A stretch of DNA of 39,656 bases from a virus: IMG/VR virus record IMGVR_UViG_3300042470_000865, positions 1 to 39,656 of that record, one strand, 5' to 3'. A model generated the notes under the pieces. The model had not been told where the DNA came from. It saw only the letters and a program-made list of their open reading frames with translations, and did no database searches. Below, one piece after another: positions 38,332 through 39,656 of this stretch (the first letter of the stretch is position 1; the number at the start of each line of letters is the position of its first letter). The translations under genes were made by a program, and so were the position numbers.

Positions 38332-38519
38332 TTGCCCTTCGGGGCAACAATCTCGTTCGGACATGGGTTCGATTCCCATTGGCTCCATACTCGGGGCCAC
38401 CAGGCTTTCGACGGGCGAGAGGGTTAGTTTGCAACTGCGAACAACATTGTATCTTTCCGCAGGACTCTGGTCAGCGCCGCTGCCTAGACTCTGAGCGTCA
38501 CGGGGAGGGCAACCTCCCC
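38332..38519 (+). ncRNA. ssrA: circularly permuted two-piece tmRNA
   Basis: tmRNA frees stalled ribosomes and tags their peptides. The acceptor piece comes first: T arm ATGGG-TTCGATT-CCCAT (38363-38379) and 3' acceptor TGGCTCC-A (38380-38387). A 5-base spacer follows, then the 5' acceptor GGGGCCA (38393-38399). The seven pairs include G3-U70, the alanine identity pair. TTTCGACGGG is the conserved 5' segment. CGGGCGAGA (38412-38420) pairs with TCTCGTTCG (38351-38359), joining both pieces as helix P2. The tag frame starts at GCG 38437 and reads ANNIVSFRRTLVSAAA, stop TAG 38485. Cyanobacterial tags also begin ANNIV, and cyanobacterial tmRNA can also be two-piece and permuted. A 5'-end hairpin TTGCCC-TTCG-GGGCAA opens the region. 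Confidence 0.9.
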
Positions 38520-38524
38520 TTTCT
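38502..38524 (+). terminator. tRNA-tmRNA operon terminator
   Basis: GGGGAGG (38502-38508), loop GCAA, CCTCCCC (38513-38519), then TTTCT. The stem may also be the end of the tmRNA coding piece. Confidence 0.75.
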
Positions 38525-38527
38525 GAC

Positions 38528-38884
38528 ATGCAAACATTACTGTTGCTTTCACTTTTAGGTTGGCCGATTCATGGACCCGTTACGCAAGACCCTTCAGTCA
38601 ATCATCCTGCAGTTGACATCGCTTGTACTGTGGGTCAGCCTGTTCGTGCTACTCACGCGGGCAGATTACGCAGCGGACGCACAACGACTCTTGGGAATGT
38701 AGCTACCGTTGAAGGATTGCGCTGGAGCAGCTTTTACGCGCATCTTGACACTGTGACTGCAGATAGGGATGTTAAAGCGGGGGAAGTTATCGGAACGTGC
38801 GGAAACACAGGCACCCTGACAACCGGTCCTCATTTGCATTACTCGGTAAAAACGGTTTACAATCCCAAAGAAAACCTATACTAA
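38528..38884 (+). CDS. M23 (LytM) metalloendopeptidase, secreted
   Basis: A 118-residue peptidoglycan endopeptidase. Zinc ligands are H26 and D30 (HPAVD) and the H-L-H motif (GPHLHY) at 102-104; H72 in YAHLD is the usual catalytic His. The first 12 residues are hydrophobic (MQTLLLLSLLGW), a possible signal or anchor segment. It is little more than the catalytic core, shorter than most M23 proteins. No clear ribosome site is seen. It lies just after the tmRNA terminator. Confidence 0.88.
   Translation: MQTLLLLSLLGWPIHGPVTQDPSVNHPAVDIACTVGQPVRATHAGRLRSGRTTTLGNVATVEGLRWSSFYAHLDTVTADRDVKAGEVIGTCGNTGTLTTGPHLHYSVKTVYNPKENLY
38856..38882 (+). promoter_or_regulatory. promoter, TTTACA-15-TATACT
   Basis: TTTACA at 38856-38861 and TATACT at 38877-38882, inside the end of the M23 gene. 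The predicted transcript start (about 38889) coincides with the base of the structured RNA that follows. Confidence 0.7.
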
Positions 38885-38887
38885 ACT

Positions 38888-39020
38888 GCCACCTTTTACC
38901 AGACGGTTTTATGAGAACCGCCTTGCAACACACGGCAAGGGGTGGCTCGGGTCCTGATATTGTGACCTTAAATCTTTTGTGCCGAGACAACTGCCCCTGA
39001 GACGGGGAACTTCTCCTTTT
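38888..39020 (+). ncRNA. candidate three-way-junction RNA
   Basis: GCCACC (38888-38893) pairs with GGTGGC (38941-38946). Inside are CGGTT-TTATGAG-AACCG and, directly adjoining, CCTTGC-AACACACG-GCAAGG, giving a compact three-way junction. A CTCGG/CCGAG stem follows, then GGGGA-ACT-TCTCC-TTTT (39004-39020), which looks like a terminator. It is either a small RNA or a regulatory leader for the lysozyme gene. No known family matched. Confidence 0.55.
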
Positions 39021-39051
39021 GTCAATCGGATGTTGATTTCTATTTTTATTC

Positions 39052-39656
39052 GTGCTCAATCCTTTTACTCTTGCAGCCGTTTCGTTTCTGACTGCTGCGA
39101 CCCCTGTGTTCTCATCGAGTACTCAGGACCTTTTCGCAAAGTATGGCCAACCTACAGCGCCTCCTCCATTTGCAATCATCAAAGAGTTTGATACAGTTGC
39201 AATCAAGGAGGTAGAGAAACCGAAACGACTCATCTGTAAAAGCTGTAATGACAACGAGAACAGCACTCTTGCCTTCTTGCAAGACAAGGGGATTACAGAT
39301 AAGAACGCTCTTGCCACAATCATGGGGAACATTCGTCAAGAATCAACTTTTTTCCCCAACATTTGCGAAGGCGGAGCGAGAACCAGCTATGGCGGATGTG
39401 GAGGTGGCTACGGTCTCATTCAATGGACCTCCAGCAATCGTTACTATGGGCTGGGAGACCATGCCCGTCGCCTCGGCTCAAGCCCTTCCACGCTCGGAGT
39501 TCAGCTGAGCTACATGCTTACTGAAACTCAGTGGAAGCGAATCGAAGACCGGATGAAAACACCCGGTAAATCTATCGACCGCTACATGGATTACGCTTAT
39601 TCGTGGATCGGTTGGGGTCATCATGGTGCCCGTACTTCTTACGCTTACGATTACGC
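39052..39656 (+). CDS. secreted lysozyme-like protein, 3'-truncated (GTG start)
   Basis: The frame runs off the window's end. Residues 4-22 form a signal or membrane segment (PFTLAAVSFLTAATPVFSS). From about residue 85 the sequence resembles the phage tail lysozyme family: ATIMGNIRQESTFFP with E97 as the likely catalytic Glu, then GYGLIQWTS, and GWGHHGARTSYAY. Such enzymes cut peptidoglycan. A TGA closes the frame at 39034, so GTG 39052 is the only plausible start, with no good ribosome site. Either a secreted endolysin or a virion-associated enzyme. Confidence 0.75.
   Translation, partial: MLNPFTLAAVSFLTAATPVFSSSTQDLFAKYGQPTAPPPFAIIKEFDTVAIKEVEKPKRLICKSCNDNENSTLAFLQDKGITDKNALATIMGNIRQESTFFPNICEGGARTSYGGCGGGYGLIQWTSSNRYYGLGDHARRLGSSPSTLGVQLSYMLTETQWKRIEDRMKTPGKSIDRYMDYAYSWIGWGHHGARTSYAYDY

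Noticed and set aside
38184-38558. Plus-strand frame of 124 codons
   Set aside because: It runs through tRNA-Ser, tRNA-Val and the tmRNA, whose structures explain every base.
1-39656. CRISPR array, insertion sequence or integrase/attachment site
   Set aside because: No regularly spaced direct repeats, transposase motifs or recombinase genes were seen on either strand.

Overview
The window is part of a double-stranded DNA cyanophage genome, most likely a myovirus-type phage of Synechococcus-like cyanobacteria. Evidence is the photosystem II genes psbA and psbD, two high-light-inducible (Hli) genes, thyX, speD, mazG, a class I ribonucleotide reductase, hsp20-type chaperones, a tRNA cluster, and a tmRNA whose tag peptide starts like cyanobacterial tags. 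All convincing genes are on the + strand, packed with ATGA, TGATG and TAATG overlaps. Both ends are cut: a 2-oxoglutarate oxygenase runs in from the left and a lysozyme-like gene runs off the right. No T4 head or tail hallmark gene is visible. The tail proteins look more P2/XkdQ-like, so a T4-type lineage is not proven.

Layout. Positions 1-3.8 kb: three 2OG-Fe(II) oxygenases, thyX and a FEN-like exonuclease. Positions 3.8-11.3 kb: tail module with two structural proteins, a 1,284-residue tape-measure protein carrying an M15-type peptidase domain, and a probable baseplate hub. Positions 11.3-17 kb: replication and nucleotide genes (helicase-like ATPase, MazG, dCMP deaminase, a possible ThyA-fold protein). 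Positions 17-20.3 kb: sigma factor, thioredoxin-like protein, speD, Hli pair, membrane microproteins and peroxiredoxin. Positions 20.3-25 kb: nrdB, nrdA with a built-in glutaredoxin domain, a second sigma-like protein and an NblA-like protein. Positions 25-28.2 kb: small proteins, two Hsp20 proteins, an L,D-transpeptidase and a structured noncoding stretch. Positions 28.2-31.4 kb: psbA, a microprotein, psbD, a second microprotein and an acidic protein. Positions 31.4-37.6 kb: glutamine riboswitch with its peptide, a cupin protein, Dps, an AbrB-like protein, a 2OG oxygenase and a methyltransferase. Positions 37.7-39.7 kb: tRNAs, permuted tmRNA, M23 peptidase, a structured RNA candidate and the lysozyme.

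Together the genes keep host photosynthesis running (D1, D2, Hli, peroxiredoxin, Dps), supply deoxynucleotides (RNR, ThyX, MazG, deaminase), redirect transcription (two sigma-like proteins), supplement translation (tRNAs, tmRNA) and attack the cell wall (M15, M23, YkuD and lysozyme-like proteins).

Two recurring regulatory elements stand out. One is a sigma-70-like promoter with a TTTAC -35 box and a TATAAT-like -10 box at 15-17 bp, often entangled with a hairpin. The other is a GGGTAAAA box 20-23 nt before seven start codons with no -35 partner. The most notable finds are the permuted two-piece tmRNA, the glutamine riboswitch with its downstream peptide, the NblA-like protein, the NrdA-glutaredoxin fusion and several candidate structured RNAs.
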